Positions 25,333 to 35,076 of a stretch of 64,000 nt of DNA are shown one piece after another (the first letter of the stretch is position 1; each line of letters opens with the position of its first letter). The DNA is taken from assembly GCA_045601405.1 (NCBI GenBank), contig JAZRZO010000066.1:4622-68621 (forward strand), written 5' to 3'. The position numbers were made by a program, and so were the translations under genes. The stretch comes from RGIG5612 sp045601405. Lineage in GTDB: Bacteria > Bacillota > Clostridia > Lachnospirales > Lachnospiraceae. The notes below the pieces were generated by a model. That model was not told the origin of the DNA. It saw only the letters and a list, made by a program, of their open reading frames with translations, and made no database searches.

Positions 25333-26340
25333 ATGGCAAACGAAAACGCTATCAATACTGATCTTATCCCTGAGGAAAAGGAAGCCGAAAATAATTTAAG
25401 GCCTCTTACTTTTGATGATTATATCGGCCAGGAGAAGATCAAATCAAATTTAGAGATTTATATAAAGGCTGCCATGGAAAGGGAGGAGCCTATAGACCAT
25501 GTGCTTCTTTACGGACCACCCGGACTGGGCAAAACCACTCTTGCGGGTATCATCGCCAACGAAATGCACCGGAGCATGAAGATAGTCTCCGGTCCCGCCA
25601 TAGAATATCCGGGCGAGATACTTGCTATCATCAAGCAGCTTCCGAGGGGAGGCGTGCTTTTCGTGGATGAGATCCATCGTTTGAGTAAGCCTGTTGAAGA
25701 GGCGCTTTATTCCGTGATGGAGGATTTTGCGTTTGACGCGGTGATAGAAAACGGTGAGCAGACAAGCGTAAGAAGGATACATCTTGACCGCTTTACACTG
25801 ATAGGCGCGACTACAAGAGCCGGGCTGTTGTCAGCACCTCTTCGCGACCGCTTCGGAATAGTTCACAGAATGGAATATTACACCCCGGAAGAACTTGCAA
25901 GGATCGTAACAGGCTCCGCTAAAAAGCTTAATATAGACAGGATAGACAGCAGCGGGGCTCTTGAGATAGGAAACTGCTCGCGGGGAACGCCGCGTATTGC
26001 CAACCGCATCTTGAGAAGAGTAAGGGATTATGCTCAGGTCAGGCATGACGGAAGTATTACAAAGGATGTGGTGGATGAGGCGCTTCTTCTTCTGGATATA
26101 GACCAAAAGGGTCTGGATCTGACAGACCGCGCTATTCTGACAACAATGATAACCAAATTTTCCGGAGGCCCTGTAGGTCTTGACACTCTTGCGGCATCCG
26201 TAGGCGAGGATCCGGGAACTATTGAGGATGTTTATGAACCGTATCTTGTAAAAAGCGGCTTCCTTAACCGGACTCCGCGCGGAAGAACTGTTACTGATAT
26301 GGCATACATCCACCTGGGATATCCTGCGTCCGCAGAATAA
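25333..26340 (+). CDS. ruvB: Holliday junction branch-migration ATPase RuvB
   Basis: 335 aa. AAA+ domain with Walker A LLYGPPGLGKTTLAGI, Walker B LFVDEIHRLSK, sensor 1 LIGATTRAGLLSAPLRDRFG (arginine finger region), and a C-terminal winged helix ending in RTPRGRTVTDMAYIHLG. It drives branch migration with RuvA. The 48-bp gap after ruvA contains no recognisable Shine-Dalgarno before the ATG, only an A/T-rich stretch, so initiation may be coupled or use a weak site. Two base pairs separate it from the next gene. Confidence 0.96.
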   Translation: MANENAINTDLIPEEKEAENNLRPLTFDDYIGQEKIKSNLEIYIKAAMEREEPIDHVLLYGPPGLGKTTLAGIIANEMHRSMKIVSGPAIEYPGEILAIIKQLPRGGVLFVDEIHRLSKPVEEALYSVMEDFAFDAVIENGEQTSVRRIHLDRFTLIGATTRAGLLSAPLRDRFGIVHRMEYYTPEELARIVTGSAKKLNIDRIDSSGALEIGNCSRGTPRIANRILRRVRDYAQVRHDGSITKDVVDEALLLLDIDQKGLDLTDRAILTTMITKFSGGPVGLDTLAASVGEDPGTIEDVYEPYLVKSGFLNRTPRGRTVTDMAYIHLGYPASAE

Positions 26341-26342
26341 CT

Positions 26343-28007
26343 ATGCTCAATACAGTATTGATCATCATTAAATATCTGATAATAATACTTTTTGCTTTTT
26401 TTGTCTTTATTTCATTCAGGGCACAAAGGGATGCACCTTCTGAAAAGAAAAAGGCGTCTTACGCGTTTCAGCGGATATTTCTTTTGCTCATACATTTTTT
26501 AGCATTTTTGTCTATATATCTGAATGTAAGCACAAACCCGGAGATACCTGTGCAGAGCACCAGCCTGATATGGTTTTATGGCGGGCAGCTTCTGTATCTT
26601 CTGATAATGATATTTATTTTTCCGGCAATACTTGAATTCAGTGTCGGATTTAATAATGTAATGTGCATGTTCATTGCCATAGGATTCATTATACAGACAA
26701 GGCTCGGATTTGACCGTTCACTGCGTCAGTTCATCATCGTTGCCGTAAGCTCCCTGATCTTTCTGATAGTGATAATTATCGGTAAAAGAGTGCATTTTTT
26801 AAGAAATCTCACATGGGTATATTGTATAGTGGGCCTTGTGATGCTCACGGCTGTGTTTTTACTGTCGCGCGTTGTATACGGCGCTAAGCTCGCGATCGAT
26901 ATAGGCGTTTTTTCTTTCCAGCCATCGGAATTTGTAAAGATACTCTTTGTCCTGTTCATAGCTTCCGCCTTCTACAGATCAGACAGCTTTAAGACCCTCC
27001 TGATAACGGCAGCTTTCGCGGCTCTCCACATACTGCTGCTTGTTTTCTGCCGGGATCTGGGAACTGCACTGATACTGTTTGTCGTATATGAGATGATGCT
27101 CTATGTAGCAACAAAGAATCTGCTCTATATAGGTGCCGGACTGGCAGGGCTGTCAGTTGCAAGTGTGGCAGCATATCATATGTTCAGCCATGTACAGACC
27201 AGGATCGCCGCATGGCTCGATCCCTGGACTGACATAGAATCCAAAGGCTGGCAGATAGCGCAGTCTCTTTTCGCTATTGGCACAGGCGGGTGGTTTGGAA
27301 TGGGCCTGTATCAGGGATCTCCCGAGGATATTCCTGTCGTGTCAAATGATATGGTTTTTTCCGCCATCTCAGAAGAAATGGGCGCGGTTTTCGGGATACT
27401 TCTGATATTTTTATCTCTGTGTCTTACGCTGATGATATTCAGGATAGCGCTAAGAGTAAATAACTCATTTTATAAGCTTATAGCCTTCGGCCTTGGAGCC
27501 GCTTACGCATTTCAGGTTTTCCTTACAATAGGCGGAGCGATAAAATTCATTCCCCTTACAGGCGTTAATTATCCGCTGATATCAAGTGGAGGAAGCTCGA
27601 TCCTGGCATCAATGATAATGTGCGCTATGATACAGATAATATATGCTGTATCAGAATCAGACACGAGAAAAGAACGGAAAATGGTAATGAGAGGTGCGGA
27701 TATCAGCGAATTTTCGGGATACGAGCATCTTGCTCCGGAGGAAGATTATGATGATATGTATGATGAGCCGTATGAGGACAGAAAGTACAGGCCTCAAGAG
27801 CGCAGGACGGGAAAATGGATAGAAAAGATAGATATGACGGAATATGACTATGATCATTATACAGAACCGGATGAATTGTATGATGAAAGAGATATGATGC
27901 CGCATGGTCACGCATCAAAGGCAGGCAGAGAAGAACCTTCAGGGAGATCAAAAACCGGAAAAAAGATCAGACATTATACCGATAGGGATTTTTACGATGA
28001 ACAGTAA
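26343..28007 (+). CDS. SEDS-family peptidoglycan glycosyltransferase (FtsW/RodA type)
   Basis: 554 aa. About ten to twelve membrane segments across residues 5-435, with SEDS signatures FSFQPSEFVKILFVLFIAS, CRDLGTALILFV, and VSNDMVFSAISEEMG. After the last membrane segment (about residue 435) a 115-residue cytoplasmic tail is packed with Asp, Glu and Tyr (for example DYDDMYDEPYED). SEDS proteins polymerise glycan strands together with a class B PBP, which is encoded next. The operon partner and the short PBP resemble the actinobacterial rodA-pbpA pair; FtsW versus RodA identity cannot be decided. Confidence 0.88.
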   Translation: MLNTVLIIIKYLIIILFAFFVFISFRAQRDAPSEKKKASYAFQRIFLLLIHFLAFLSIYLNVSTNPEIPVQSTSLIWFYGGQLLYLLIMIFIFPAILEFSVGFNNVMCMFIAIGFIIQTRLGFDRSLRQFIIVAVSSLIFLIVIIIGKRVHFLRNLTWVYCIVGLVMLTAVFLLSRVVYGAKLAIDIGVFSFQPSEFVKILFVLFIASAFYRSDSFKTLLITAAFAALHILLLVFCRDLGTALILFVVYEMMLYVATKNLLYIGAGLAGLSVASVAAYHMFSHVQTRIAAWLDPWTDIESKGWQIAQSLFAIGTGGWFGMGLYQGSPEDIPVVSNDMVFSAISEEMGAVFGILLIFLSLCLTLMIFRIALRVNNSFYKLIAFGLGAAYAFQVFLTIGGAIKFIPLTGVNYPLISSGGSSILASMIMCAMIQIIYAVSESDTRKERKMVMRGADISEFSGYEHLAPEEDYDDMYDEPYEDRKYRPQERRTGKWIEKIDMTEYDYDHYTEPDELYDERDMMPHGHASKAGREEPSGRSKTGKKIRHYTDRDFYDEQ

Positions 28008-29466
28008 AAAAATAAGAAAAAAAGTGAACAGAACGCAGAGGAAGATCAACCTCGGCAGAATGATAAATAAAGACATACTCAAGGTATCGGTTTTTTTCTG
28101 CATCCTTTTTCTTTCGCTTGTGGTTTATCTTGGGTATTTTCTTCTGTTCCGTGCCGAACCGATCATAAACAGTCCTTATAACAGCCGTTCTGATCAGTAT
28201 AAGAAGACTGTCACAAGGGGCGCTATCTATGATACGAACTATAACGCGCTTGCTTATACGCAAACAGATGAGAACGGAAATGAGACCAGGATATATCCAT
28301 ACGGCAACATATTCGCGCATGTAGTAGGATACAGTGATCTGGGGGGACTCGGACTTGAAGCATCATATAATAACAGTCTGCTCACATCCCACGCCGGATT
28401 TATTGATAAGACCAGCAATGAGATGGCAGGTACCAAAAACCCCGGAGACAGTATAAGAACCACACTTGACGCGCGGATGCAGGAGTATATTTCCGGCCTG
28501 ATGGACGGGGTTTCCGGATCCTGCATACTTATAGAACCCGGAACAGGAGGGATACCGGCTCTGGTATCCAAGCCTGATTTTGATCCTAACAACATAGCAG
28601 CCAACTGGGAGTGGATAACATATGACACAGAAGGAAGCCCCCTTTTAAACAGGGCAACCCAGGGGAAATATACACCTGGCTCCACATTTAAGGTCTTTAC
28701 TCTTATGGAATATATCAGGGAAAATCCGGCATTTTGGGATTACTCATTTAACTGTGCCGGCTCCTTTACATATGACGGAAGCACGATAAGCTGTTTTGAT
28801 CATTATGTTCACGGATATGAAGACCTCCGTTCTTCCCTGGCAAACTCATGTAACTGCTCATTTGCCAATATATCACTTATGCTGAATAATGACCTGTTTG
28901 CCAAGAACAATGAAGCACTGCTGTTTAATTCAAAGATAGATATAGATATAGCCAGCAATCCCGCGAAATTCAGCCTTTCTTCAGCGTCTCCTTCTGATGT
29001 GACAATGCAGACAGGCTTCGGTCAGGGAAGCACATACACTAACCCGCTGCATCTCGCGCTGATAATGAGCGCATTTGCCAACAACGGAGTGCTTATGAAA
29101 CCGCATCTGCTTTCAGAGGTCGTATCCGAGTCAGGAAGAACGATAACACGCTTCAAAGAAAAAGAATATAAGGAATTGTTTAAAATTGAAGAATGTAATA
29201 TCATGAATGAGTACCTCAGAGCCGTAGTGACGCAAGGTACCGCAAATGTCTTGAACTATAATACATATACTGCTTACGGAAAAACAGGCACGGCGGAAAC
29301 CGCCACGGATTCCTACCATAATGTGGACAGGAGCTGGTTTGCGGGATATGCCGAGCAGAACGGCAGCAGGATCGCCATATGCATCGTTCTGGACGATCTG
29401 GATAATGCGCCAATGAGCGCGGTCGATTACGCGGCATATGTTTTTGACGCCTATTTTAATCAATAG
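27997..29466 (+). CDS. Class B penicillin-binding protein, transpeptidase
   Basis: 489 aa from the ATG at 27997; this start gives a short basic cytoplasmic end (KKIRKKVNRTQRK) and one TM segment (about 29-50). An open frame extends to 27904 but lacks a ribosome-binding site. Transpeptidase motifs: PGSTFKVFTL (SxxK serine), SCN in SLANSCNCSF (SxN) and YGKTGTAET (KTG). The compact N-terminal module and length match PbpA-type enzymes that work with a RodA-like SEDS protein. It overlaps the SEDS gene by 11 nt, so the pair is translationally coupled. Confidence 0.9.
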   Translation: MNSKKIRKKVNRTQRKINLGRMINKDILKVSVFFCILFLSLVVYLGYFLLFRAEPIINSPYNSRSDQYKKTVTRGAIYDTNYNALAYTQTDENGNETRIYPYGNIFAHVVGYSDLGGLGLEASYNNSLLTSHAGFIDKTSNEMAGTKNPGDSIRTTLDARMQEYISGLMDGVSGSCILIEPGTGGIPALVSKPDFDPNNIAANWEWITYDTEGSPLLNRATQGKYTPGSTFKVFTLMEYIRENPAFWDYSFNCAGSFTYDGSTISCFDHYVHGYEDLRSSLANSCNCSFANISLMLNNDLFAKNNEALLFNSKIDIDIASNPAKFSLSSASPSDVTMQTGFGQGSTYTNPLHLALIMSAFANNGVLMKPHLLSEVVSESGRTITRFKEKEYKELFKIEECNIMNEYLRAVVTQGTANVLNYNTYTAYGKTGTAETATDSYHNVDRSWFAGYAEQNGSRIAICIVLDDLDNAPMSAVDYAAYVFDAYFNQ

Positions 29467-29482
29467 AAAAAGGGAGAGTAAA

Positions 29483-30361
29483 ATGATAAAAAGCATGACG
29501 GGCTTCGGCCGTGCCGAGGTGCACAAAAATGACAGAAAAGTTACGGTGGAGGTAAGGTCTGTAAATCACAAATATTTCGACCTCGGTATTAAAATGCCGA
29601 GAAAACTCAATGTTTTTGAGACCAAGCTCAGAAGCCTGATGAAGCAATATGCTTCGCGCGGCAAGATAGATGTTTTTGTTTTTTATGAGGATAATTCAGA
29701 GGGCGCTGCCTGTCTTAAATATAATCCGGAGCTGGCAGCCGAATATTACGAATATTATATGCGGATCTGTGAGGAATTCGATGTTGATGACGATATCAGA
29801 ACATCCACTATCGCAAGGGCTCAGGATGTTATCACAATAGAGGAGCAGGAAGTGAATGAAGAGGAGGTTTGGGAGATAGTTGAGGCTGCCGCCACTGAAG
29901 CGTTCACGGTATTTTCTGATTCAAGAGGCAAGGAGGGGGAGGCGCTGAAGAACGATATACTTGAAAAGCTGAACGCTATGCGCTCTCACGTTGCGTTTAT
30001 TGAGGAAAAACTCCCCGAACTGATATCAGCTTACAAAAAGAAGATAGAAGAGCGTGTAAAGGAATTTCTTGAGACTGCATCCATTGATGAAAACCGCATA
30101 GCCGCGGAGGTGACGATATATGCCGATAAGGTTGCGATAGACGAAGAGGTGGTAAGGCTCAGCACTCATATCAATAATATGCAGGATATTCTGGAGAACA
30201 GCGGCCAGGCGGGACGGAACCTTGATTTCCTCGCTCAGGAAATGAACAGAGAAGCCAATACTATTCTCTCAAAGGCTAATGATATTGACATAACGAATAC
30301 AGGTATTGAGTTGAAAACCTGCATAGAAAAGATACGTGAACAGATACAGAACATTGAATAG
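29483..30361 (+). CDS. YicC/YloC-family endoribonuclease
   Basis: 292 aa from the ATG at 29483 (MIKSMTGFGRAE, the family's invariant N-terminus), with GGGAGAG at 29472-29478. The C-terminal DUF1732 block AGRNLDFLAQEMNREANTILSKA is intact. YicC homologues are RNA endonucleases; YicC degrades the small RNA RyhB in E. coli and YloC acts in B. subtilis. It precedes gmk and rpoZ, the usual yloC-gmk-rpoZ order of Firmicutes, though the intervening remA-like gene seen in Bacilli is absent. Confidence 0.92.
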   Translation: MIKSMTGFGRAEVHKNDRKVTVEVRSVNHKYFDLGIKMPRKLNVFETKLRSLMKQYASRGKIDVFVFYEDNSEGAACLKYNPELAAEYYEYYMRICEEFDVDDDIRTSTIARAQDVITIEEQEVNEEEVWEIVEAAATEAFTVFSDSRGKEGEALKNDILEKLNAMRSHVAFIEEKLPELISAYKKKIEERVKEFLETASIDENRIAAEVTIYADKVAIDEEVVRLSTHINNMQDILENSGQAGRNLDFLAQEMNREANTILSKANDIDITNTGIELKTCIEKIREQIQNIE

Positions 30362-30375
30362 GAGAAAATGAAGCT

Positions 30376-30951
30376 GTGGCAAAGGGAGTATTACTTATAG
30401 TTTCCGGACTATCCGGGGCGGGAAAAGGAACGATATGCAAAAGGCTGCTGAGTAAATATCCGGATTATGACCTTTCTGTTTCGGCCACCGACAGAGCGCC
30501 GCGGGAGGGGGAAACAAACGGAGCGGAATATTTTTTCATCAATACAGGCGAATTTGAGCAGATGATAAAAGATGGAAAGCTTCTGGAGTATGCCAGATAT
30601 GTTGACCACTATTACGGGACTCCTCTTGAGTGGGTAAATACCAGGCTTGAAGAGGGGCGTGATATCATCCTTGAGATTGAGATCCAGGGAGCTCTGCAGG
30701 TAAGAGAAAAACGGCCGGATTCGCTTTTGGTATTTATAATGCCTCCTGATATGGAGGAGCTTGAAAGGCGGCTCAGAAAACGCGGGACAGAGACAGAGGA
30801 AGAGATAGGAAAGAGACTTGCCCGCGCAGCCGAGGAAGTGGAATATATAAAGGAATACGATCATGTCATTGTAAATGAAGATGTTGAAAAATCCGTTGAC
30901 ATGTTGCATAATATAGTTCGTTCAAAAAAAGAAGAAAGATCAGGAGATTAA
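30376..30951 (+). CDS. gmk: Guanylate kinase
   Basis: 191 aa from the GTG at 30376. P-loop SGLSGAGKGTICKRLL; GMP-binding TDRAPREGETNGAEYFF; lid and C-terminal VNEDVEKSVDMLHNIV. It phosphorylates GMP to GDP. The AGGAGAAAATG upstream could serve as ribosome-binding site with a long spacing; the ATG at 30368 is in another frame. It lies between yicC and rpoZ. Confidence 0.94.
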   Translation: MAKGVLLIVSGLSGAGKGTICKRLLSKYPDYDLSVSATDRAPREGETNGAEYFFINTGEFEQMIKDGKLLEYARYVDHYYGTPLEWVNTRLEEGRDIILEIEIQGALQVREKRPDSLLVFIMPPDMEELERRLRKRGTETEEEIGKRLARAAEEVEYIKEYDHVIVNEDVEKSVDMLHNIVRSKKEERSGD

Positions 30952-30955
30952 AGAT

Positions 30956-31195
30956 ATGTTACATCCTTCATACACAGACCTTATGGACGCGGTTAACAGT
31001 GAAACACAGGACGGCGAGGAGCCTGTTGTTCAGAGCAGATATTCCATAGTCATGGCTGCCTCAAAGAGAGCGCGCCAGCTTGTTGACGGCGCGGAACCTC
31101 TTATAGAAGATGCGGATGCAAAACCGCTTTCTACTGCTGTTGAAGAGATATATTCCCAAAAGGTTACTATACTCAATAAAGATGAAGAAGAATAA
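30956..31195 (+). CDS. rpoZ: RNA polymerase omega subunit
   Basis: 79 aa. MLHPSYTDLMDAV at the N-terminus followed by SRYSIVMAASKRARQL, the conserved core helix of omega, and an acidic C-terminus. Omega helps fold and stabilise the beta' subunit. It starts 5 bp after gmk with an AGGAG site; its last 14 bases overlap the rimO start. Confidence 0.93.
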   Translation: MLHPSYTDLMDAVNSETQDGEEPVVQSRYSIVMAASKRARQLVDGAEPLIEDADAKPLSTAVEEIYSQKVTILNKDEEE

Positions 31196-32507
31196 AGTCT
31201 TTTTTATTTCACTCGGCTGTGATAAAAACCGGGTTGATTCGGAGGAAATGCTGGGGCACTTGCTTGCTTCCGGCTTTTCTTTTACTGATGACGAATATGA
31301 GGCGGACGTTATTGTTATAAACACCTGTTGTTTCATTGACGCTGCCAAGGAGGAATCGATAGAATCCATACTTGATATGGCTGAAATGAAAAAGAAAGGT
31401 GTCTGCAAAAGGCTTGTTGTGTGCGGCTGCATGGCAGAGAGATACAAAGAAGAGGTGCTGTATGAATTTCCGGAGGTCGATGCCATATGCGGTGTTAAGG
31501 ATCTGAAGGAGATAATCACAGCCGCTGGAAAAGAGATAAACGAAGAGCATCCGGGAAAATACAGTGATCCGGAAAGGGTCATCACAACTCCGGGACATTA
31601 TGAGTTCCTGAAGATAGCTGAGGGCTGCAATAAAAGATGCACATATTGCGCAATCCCCGGTATAAGGGGCGCGTACAGAAGCTATCCTGAGGAAGTCCTC
31701 GTAAGTCAGGCTGAACAACTTGCGGAAAAGGGCGTAAAGGAGCTTGTGGTCGTTGCGCAGGAGACCAGCCTTTATGGAATTGATCTCAAGGACGGACATA
31801 ACCTGATAAAGCTTCTTGAAAAGCTCTGCCGTATTGACGCTCTTGAGTGGATAAGGGTAATGTACTGTTACCCGGAAGATGTCACGGATGAATTCCTGTA
31901 TTTTATGGCTGAAGAGAGCAAGGTCTGCAAATATTTAGACATGCCCATGCAGCACGCGTCAGATGACATACTTCGCCGTATGGGACGCAGGACCACATCG
32001 GATTCTGTGAGAGCCGTTATAGAAAAAGCCAGAAAGATCGTAAGCGGAGTTGTGCTGAGGACTTCTCTTATTTCCGGATTTCCCGGCGAGAGTGATAAAG
32101 ACCACGAGATATTAATGGATTTTGTCAAAAATACACGATTTGATCACCTTGGTGTGTTTGCATATTCAAGGGAGGAGGGGACGCCGGCGCATGACTTTAA
32201 GGCCCAGGTTGATGAGGCTGTCAAGCTGCAAAGGCGTAACAGGATAATGGAGCTTCAGGAAAAGATATCTGAAGATATCCTTTCAAAAAAAGTAGGAAAA
32301 GAGTATGATATACTGGTCGAGGGAAAGCTTTACGATGATGACGTGTACGTCGGAAGGACAAGGATGGATGCCCCTGACGTTGACGGACTGTATTATTTCA
32401 GCTCGGACAGAGAGCTTATGACCGGAGATATTATCAGGGCCCGCACACTTCGTGCCGGCCGGTACGATCTGTATGGAGAAGAGATAAAATATGAACCTGC
32501 CAAATAA
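31182..32507 (+). CDS. rimO: Ribosomal protein S12 methylthiotransferase RimO
   Basis: 441 aa from the ATG at 31182 (MKKNKVFFISLGCDKNRVDSE). Order: UPF0004 N-terminal domain with three cluster cysteines (SLGCDKN, TCCF, CGCMAE), radical SAM core with CNKRCTYCAIPGIRG, and a C-terminal TRAM domain. RimO adds a methylthio group to Asp89-equivalent of S12. It is distinguished from MiaB by CDKNRVDSE and CAIPGIRG. It begins inside the rpoZ 3' end and overlaps pgsA by 17 nt. Confidence 0.94.
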   Translation: MKKNKVFFISLGCDKNRVDSEEMLGHLLASGFSFTDDEYEADVIVINTCCFIDAAKEESIESILDMAEMKKKGVCKRLVVCGCMAERYKEEVLYEFPEVDAICGVKDLKEIITAAGKEINEEHPGKYSDPERVITTPGHYEFLKIAEGCNKRCTYCAIPGIRGAYRSYPEEVLVSQAEQLAEKGVKELVVVAQETSLYGIDLKDGHNLIKLLEKLCRIDALEWIRVMYCYPEDVTDEFLYFMAEESKVCKYLDMPMQHASDDILRRMGRRTTSDSVRAVIEKARKIVSGVVLRTSLISGFPGESDKDHEILMDFVKNTRFDHLGVFAYSREEGTPAHDFKAQVDEAVKLQRRNRIMELQEKISEDILSKKVGKEYDILVEGKLYDDDVYVGRTRMDAPDVDGLYYFSSDRELMTGDIIRARTLRAGRYDLYGEEIKYEPAK

Positions 32508-33063
32508 ACTTACAATATTCAGACTGATACTAGTTCCTTTTTATGTTTTCTTTCTTATGACGGACTATTTCACGCTCACATCGTGTGTTGCGCTGCTCAT
32601 ATTCATAGCGGCAGCGCTGACGGATCTGTTTGACGGCAAGATAGCCAGAGAACGTAATCTGATAACGGATTTTGGAAAATTCGCGGATCCTCTTGCTGAC
32701 AAGATACTGGTTGTAGCAGGAATGATATGCTTCGTGGCTCTTGACTGTATGCCGTTTTGGGTCTGTATAATCATAGTAGCAAGAGAGTTTGCCGTAAGCG
32801 GCTTCCGTCTTGTAGTGGCGGCCAGGGGAACTGTTATCGCCGCGAGCATCTGGGGCAAGGTGAAAACAACATTCCAGATGATAATGGTCATCATGATGAC
32901 TCTTGATGTCGAGATGCTCGTTGAATATTACAATCTCCCGCCTGTCATATGGACTGTATATCACATAGTTACGATAGTTGTGATGTATATTGCCCTGGCG
33001 CTCACGATAATCTCGATGATCGACTATTTCTATAAAAACAGGAAAGGGTTTACCATCAACTGA
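32491..33063 (+). CDS. pgsA: CDP-diacylglycerol-glycerol-3-phosphate phosphatidyltransferase
   Basis: 190 aa. Integral membrane protein with the CDP-alcohol phosphatidyltransferase motif D-x2-DG-x2-AR-x8-G-x3-D-x3-D, seen as DLFDGKIARERNLITDFGKF followed by ADPLADK. It makes phosphatidylglycerophosphate, the first committed step of phosphatidylglycerol synthesis. It starts within rimO and its stop overlaps the cinA start by one base. The pgsA-cinA-recA order is conserved in Firmicutes. Confidence 0.92.
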   Translation: MNLPNKLTIFRLILVPFYVFFLMTDYFTLTSCVALLIFIAAALTDLFDGKIARERNLITDFGKFADPLADKILVVAGMICFVALDCMPFWVCIIIVAREFAVSGFRLVVAARGTVIAASIWGKVKTTFQMIMVIMMTLDVEMLVEYYNLPPVIWTVYHIVTIVVMYIALALTIISMIDYFYKNRKGFTIN

Positions 33064-34313
33064 TGAACACCGAATTTATTTTTGTCGGAACCGAGCTTCT
33101 TCTTGGCAATATCTTAAACACAAATGCCAAGTACCTTTCGGAAAAGTGCGCGGAGCTGGGTATTTCTCTGTATTACCAGACAGTAGTGGGCGATAATGCC
33201 GGCAGACTGCAGTCGGTACTAAAAACTGCTCTGGACAGGTCAGACTGCGTTATCCTTACAGGCGGTCTGGGGCCTACCGGCGATGACATCACAAAAGAGG
33301 TTGCCGCAAAAGTCATGGGGCTTTCTCTTGTTGAAGACAGCATATCAAAGGATATGCTTGAAGAATTCTTCGCAAGGATAAGAAGACCTGTTTCCGGTAA
33401 TAATTACAAGCAGTCTATGGTGCCTGAGGGTTGCACTGTCCTTTATAATAAAAACGGAACTGCCCCGGGAATACTGATTGAAGAAGGGGGCAAGACAGTG
33501 ATCCTGCTGCCGGGACCTCCCTGTGAGATGCAGCCGATGTTTGAAGAATACTGCGTTCCTTATTTTTTATCACGATCTGATCTTGTGATATCCTCGATAA
33601 TGATAAAGATGATAGGAATAGGGGAGAGTGACGCGGCGGCACGCATCAGCGATATTATAGACAAATGCATCAACCCTACAGTAGCCCCCTATGCAAAAGT
33701 AAATCAGGTACACTTAAGGGTTACCGCAAGAGCAAAAAGCAAAGAAGAATGCCATGAGCTGATAGAACCGGTGTTTGAAGAGATAAAAGAAAGGCTCGGC
33801 GAATATATCTATACAACTGACGCTGAAGTTGAGATTGAGGATGTAGTTGTTTCGCTTTTGAAAAAGAAAGGTCTTGCGATATCCGTCTGCGAATCACTTA
33901 CCGGAGGACTCCTTAGCGGTAAGATAGTAAATGTGAGCGGAGCAAGTGATGTTCTCAGCGAAAGCTATATAACATATTCAAATGATGCAAAGATGCGGGT
34001 ACTGAATGTTCCGGAAGAGATATTGGCAGTGCACGGAGCGGTAAGCAAAGAGTGTGCGGCTGCAATGGCAAAGGGGTGCGCCGCGGTAAGCGGAAGTGAT
34101 ATTGCGATTTCAACAACAGGCGTTGCTGGTCCTGACGGGGGAAGCGCGGATAAGCCTGTAGGCACTGTATATATCGGGATATTCTATAAGGGCGAGGTTA
34201 CCGTCAGGCGGCTGATGCTGTTCGGCAGCAGACAGAATATACGTGAAAGTGCGTGCATAAGGGCTCTCTTTATGGCAGCTAAGCTGATAGATGACATACC
34301 CCTGCCGTTTTAA
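33063..34313 (+). CDS. cinA: CinA (molybdopterin-binding-like domain plus NMN deamidase domain)
   Basis: 416 aa, full two-domain form. The N-terminal MoCF-biosynthesis-like domain has GTELLLGNILNTNAKYLSEK and LTGGLGPTGDDITKE. The C-terminal CinA domain has SVCESLTGGLLSGKIVNVSGASDV and STTGVAGPDGGSADKPVGTVYI. CinA proteins combine ADP-ribose pyrophosphatase and NMN deamidase activities and are competence/damage-inducible in some species. It is separated from recA by the decayed redox locus on the other strand. Confidence 0.93.
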   Translation: MNTEFIFVGTELLLGNILNTNAKYLSEKCAELGISLYYQTVVGDNAGRLQSVLKTALDRSDCVILTGGLGPTGDDITKEVAAKVMGLSLVEDSISKDMLEEFFARIRRPVSGNNYKQSMVPEGCTVLYNKNGTAPGILIEEGGKTVILLPGPPCEMQPMFEEYCVPYFLSRSDLVISSIMIKMIGIGESDAAARISDIIDKCINPTVAPYAKVNQVHLRVTARAKSKEECHELIEPVFEEIKERLGEYIYTTDAEVEIEDVVVSLLKKKGLAISVCESLTGGLLSGKIVNVSGASDVLSESYITYSNDAKMRVLNVPEEILAVHGAVSKECAAAMAKGCAAVSGSDIAISTTGVAGPDGGSADKPVGTVYIGIFYKGEVTVRRLMLFGSRQNIRESACIRALFMAAKLIDDIPLPF

Positions 34314-34331
34314 TATTTTTTTAATTTTTGT

Positions 34332-34961
34332 TTACTTTGTGGTCATGTTATCATCCGGTAAAGGAGCTTTTTCGCCTCCAAGTCTCCAGCTCATCTTAAG
34401 CGCGCCGGTCTTGCAGGTGGCAGCGCATTTTCCGCAGAGAATACATTCAGCGCTCCATATTTCTTTGGAAGGGTCGACATCCATGCGGCATGCCGATGCA
34501 CACATTCCGCAGTCCACACACTTATTTTTGTCAAGTTAAACATGGTACAGATTTATCTTATTTAACAGTCCGTGTATCGTCCCGAGCGGGCAGAGCGTTT
34601 TGCAAAAGAACCTGTAACAGAATAAGCAGAGTATGACAACGGCAGCCGGAAGACCGAGTTTGAGCCAGAATACCCAACCTATGGAGTTTATCATCGCACT
34701 GCTCCTGAAGATGTTTAAATGACCGCCCTCCAAAGTTCCGGCAGGGCAGATGTATTCGCAGAACCAGAGCTCACCTACGCCTGCCGCGTTAGCAATTGCT
34801 GCCGGAAGGATGATCACGAACACAAGAAGAACAATATATTTTATGTAACGGAAGATCTTTTTAAGACGGAACTTCGGTATCGGTATCATAGCGATAAGTT
34901 CCTGCAGAAGACCGAAGGGACACAGATAACCGCACACAGCCCTTCCCAGAACGATGCCGAA
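34332..34961 (-). pseudogene. Broken 4Fe-4S membrane ferredoxin gene (5' end missing, in-frame stop)
   Basis: The frame is readable from the TTC at 34961 (FGIVLGRAVCGYLCPFGLLQEL, split FGIVLGRAV / CGYLCPFGLL) but the codon before it is a TGA stop and the usual ~80 N-terminal residues are absent. It runs through CEYICPAGTLEGG and FCKTLCPLGTI to a TAA stop at 34538-34536, then continues in the same frame with LDKNKCVDCGMC and ECILCGKCAATC, two ferredoxin cluster motifs, to 34332. CAA to TAA would explain the internal stop. Intact homologues are membrane electron carriers. It ends 18 bp from convergent cinA. Confidence 0.85.
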
Positions 34962-34985
34962 TCAGTGAAAAAATATTTTTAAATA

Positions 34986-35076
34986 TCATTTACCCAGACC
35001 TATACATTCCATGCAGATATTTACCGCATTCTGAAAGATCACAGAGACTTCGCCTCTGAACATACCGCATATGATC
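34986..35076 (-). pseudogene. C-terminal fragment of a CD1871A-type CXXC motif protein
   Basis: A third frame, fused directly behind the truncated TlpA-like frame, reads GMFRGEVSVIFQNAVNICMEC then IGLGK and a TGA stop. Short CD1871A-family proteins have a membrane helix followed by this RGE...AxxICxECIGxG ending. Only the tail remains: the start and membrane helix are missing. The junction lies near 35075 and indicates a deletion joining two neighbouring genes. Family naming is from memory of this C-terminal pattern. Confidence 0.65.
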
